Part shown: piece by piece, positions 5,866-6,003 of the stretch
How the letters are laid out: the number at the start of each line of letters is the position of its first letter
Position numbering within the stretch: position 1 is the first letter of the stretch
Origin: Rhodospirillaceae bacterium
GTDB taxonomy: Bacteria > Pseudomonadota > Alphaproteobacteria > Rhodospirillales > 2-02-FULL-58-16
NCBI GenBank assembly: GCA_030623425.1
Contig: JAUXMA010000113.1
Span: 1-6,003 of the forward strand
Direction: 5' to 3'
Length of the DNA stretch: 6,003 bases
Made by a program: the position numbers and the translations under genes
The notes under the pieces: model-generated
The model's database searches: none
What the model saw: only the letters and a program-made list of their open reading frames with translations
Told to the model about the DNA's origin: nothing

Positions 5866-6003
5866 TTCCAATGAGTTCCAGGGCAATGACGACTTGCGTG
5901 AGCGGGCCGCCACTAGTAGCCTGTATCATCTAAATTGTACCCCTACGACGGCGTTGCGAGGCTTCCGGCTAGGAGCGCGGTGCATTGCCAACCATTTGGC
6001 ATG
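5866..6003. other. Gene-free 3' flank of the LysM gene
   Basis: I see no convincing gene in these 138 bases. A tiny direct repeat AGTTCCA occurs at 5864-5870 and 5874-5880. A six-pair inverted repeat TGCCAA-CCAT-TTGGCA lies at 5986-6001, against the window edge, and could be the start of an operator or terminator whose context is cut off. No T-run terminator is visible after the LysM stop. Confidence 0.4.

Noticed and set aside
5941..5980. Imperfect hairpin GCTTCC-GGCT-AGGAGC as terminator of the LysM gene
   Set aside because: One wobble and one mismatch in six pairs and no T-run following.

Overview
This 6-kb, GC-rich window looks like ordinary chromosomal DNA of an alphaproteobacterium, probably a member of the Rhodospirillales or a relative. 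That placement is inferred from four things: an NADP-dependent isocitrate dehydrogenase of the eukaryote-like dimeric type, alphaproteobacterial-style cytochrome c remains, a short palindrome-ended repeat beginning GAGCATTTTCCGATC, and overall codon and GC character. There are no RNA genes, no CRISPR array and no complete insertion sequence.

Layout, left to right. (1) At 1-1742 (+) is the 3' part of a kinase-fold gene whose N-lobe lies off the left edge. Its catalytic loop and DFG motif are degenerate, and it ends in a C-terminal membrane anchor, so it reads as a tail-anchored pseudokinase. (2) At 1760-2257 (+), 17 bp downstream and probably co-transcribed, is a small polytopic membrane protein of unknown function. 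(3) At 2314-3528 (-), convergent with the first two genes, is icd, encoding isocitrate dehydrogenase of the TCA cycle. It has a well-placed RBS and a good candidate sigma-70-type promoter. (4) At 3657-4241 (-) is a LOG-family nucleotide phosphoribohydrolase, upstream of icd on the same strand. (5) At 4327-4449 is a 123-bp element with perfect 18-bp inverted ends and no coding capacity, resembling a MITE. (6) At about 4449-4779 (+) is a decayed cytochrome c gene. Its signal peptide and the start of its heme domain remain, but a frame-shifting deletion has removed the heme-binding CxxCH. (7) At 4789-5865 (+) is a membrane-anchored periplasmic protein with a 3 x 27-bp in-frame tandem repeat, Ig-like beta modules and a C-terminal LysM domain. 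(8) At 5866-6003 there is no gene.

How the genes relate. The pseudokinase and the small membrane protein probably work together at the inner membrane. icd and the LOG gene share a strand, but icd appears to have its own promoter, so linkage may be only positional. The stretch 4327-4788 is a decay zone (repeat plus pseudogene) between the LOG gene and the LysM gene. I did not find convincing evidence of a new multi-gene system. The most distinctive items are the pseudokinase/membrane-protein pair and the repeat-cytochrome junction.
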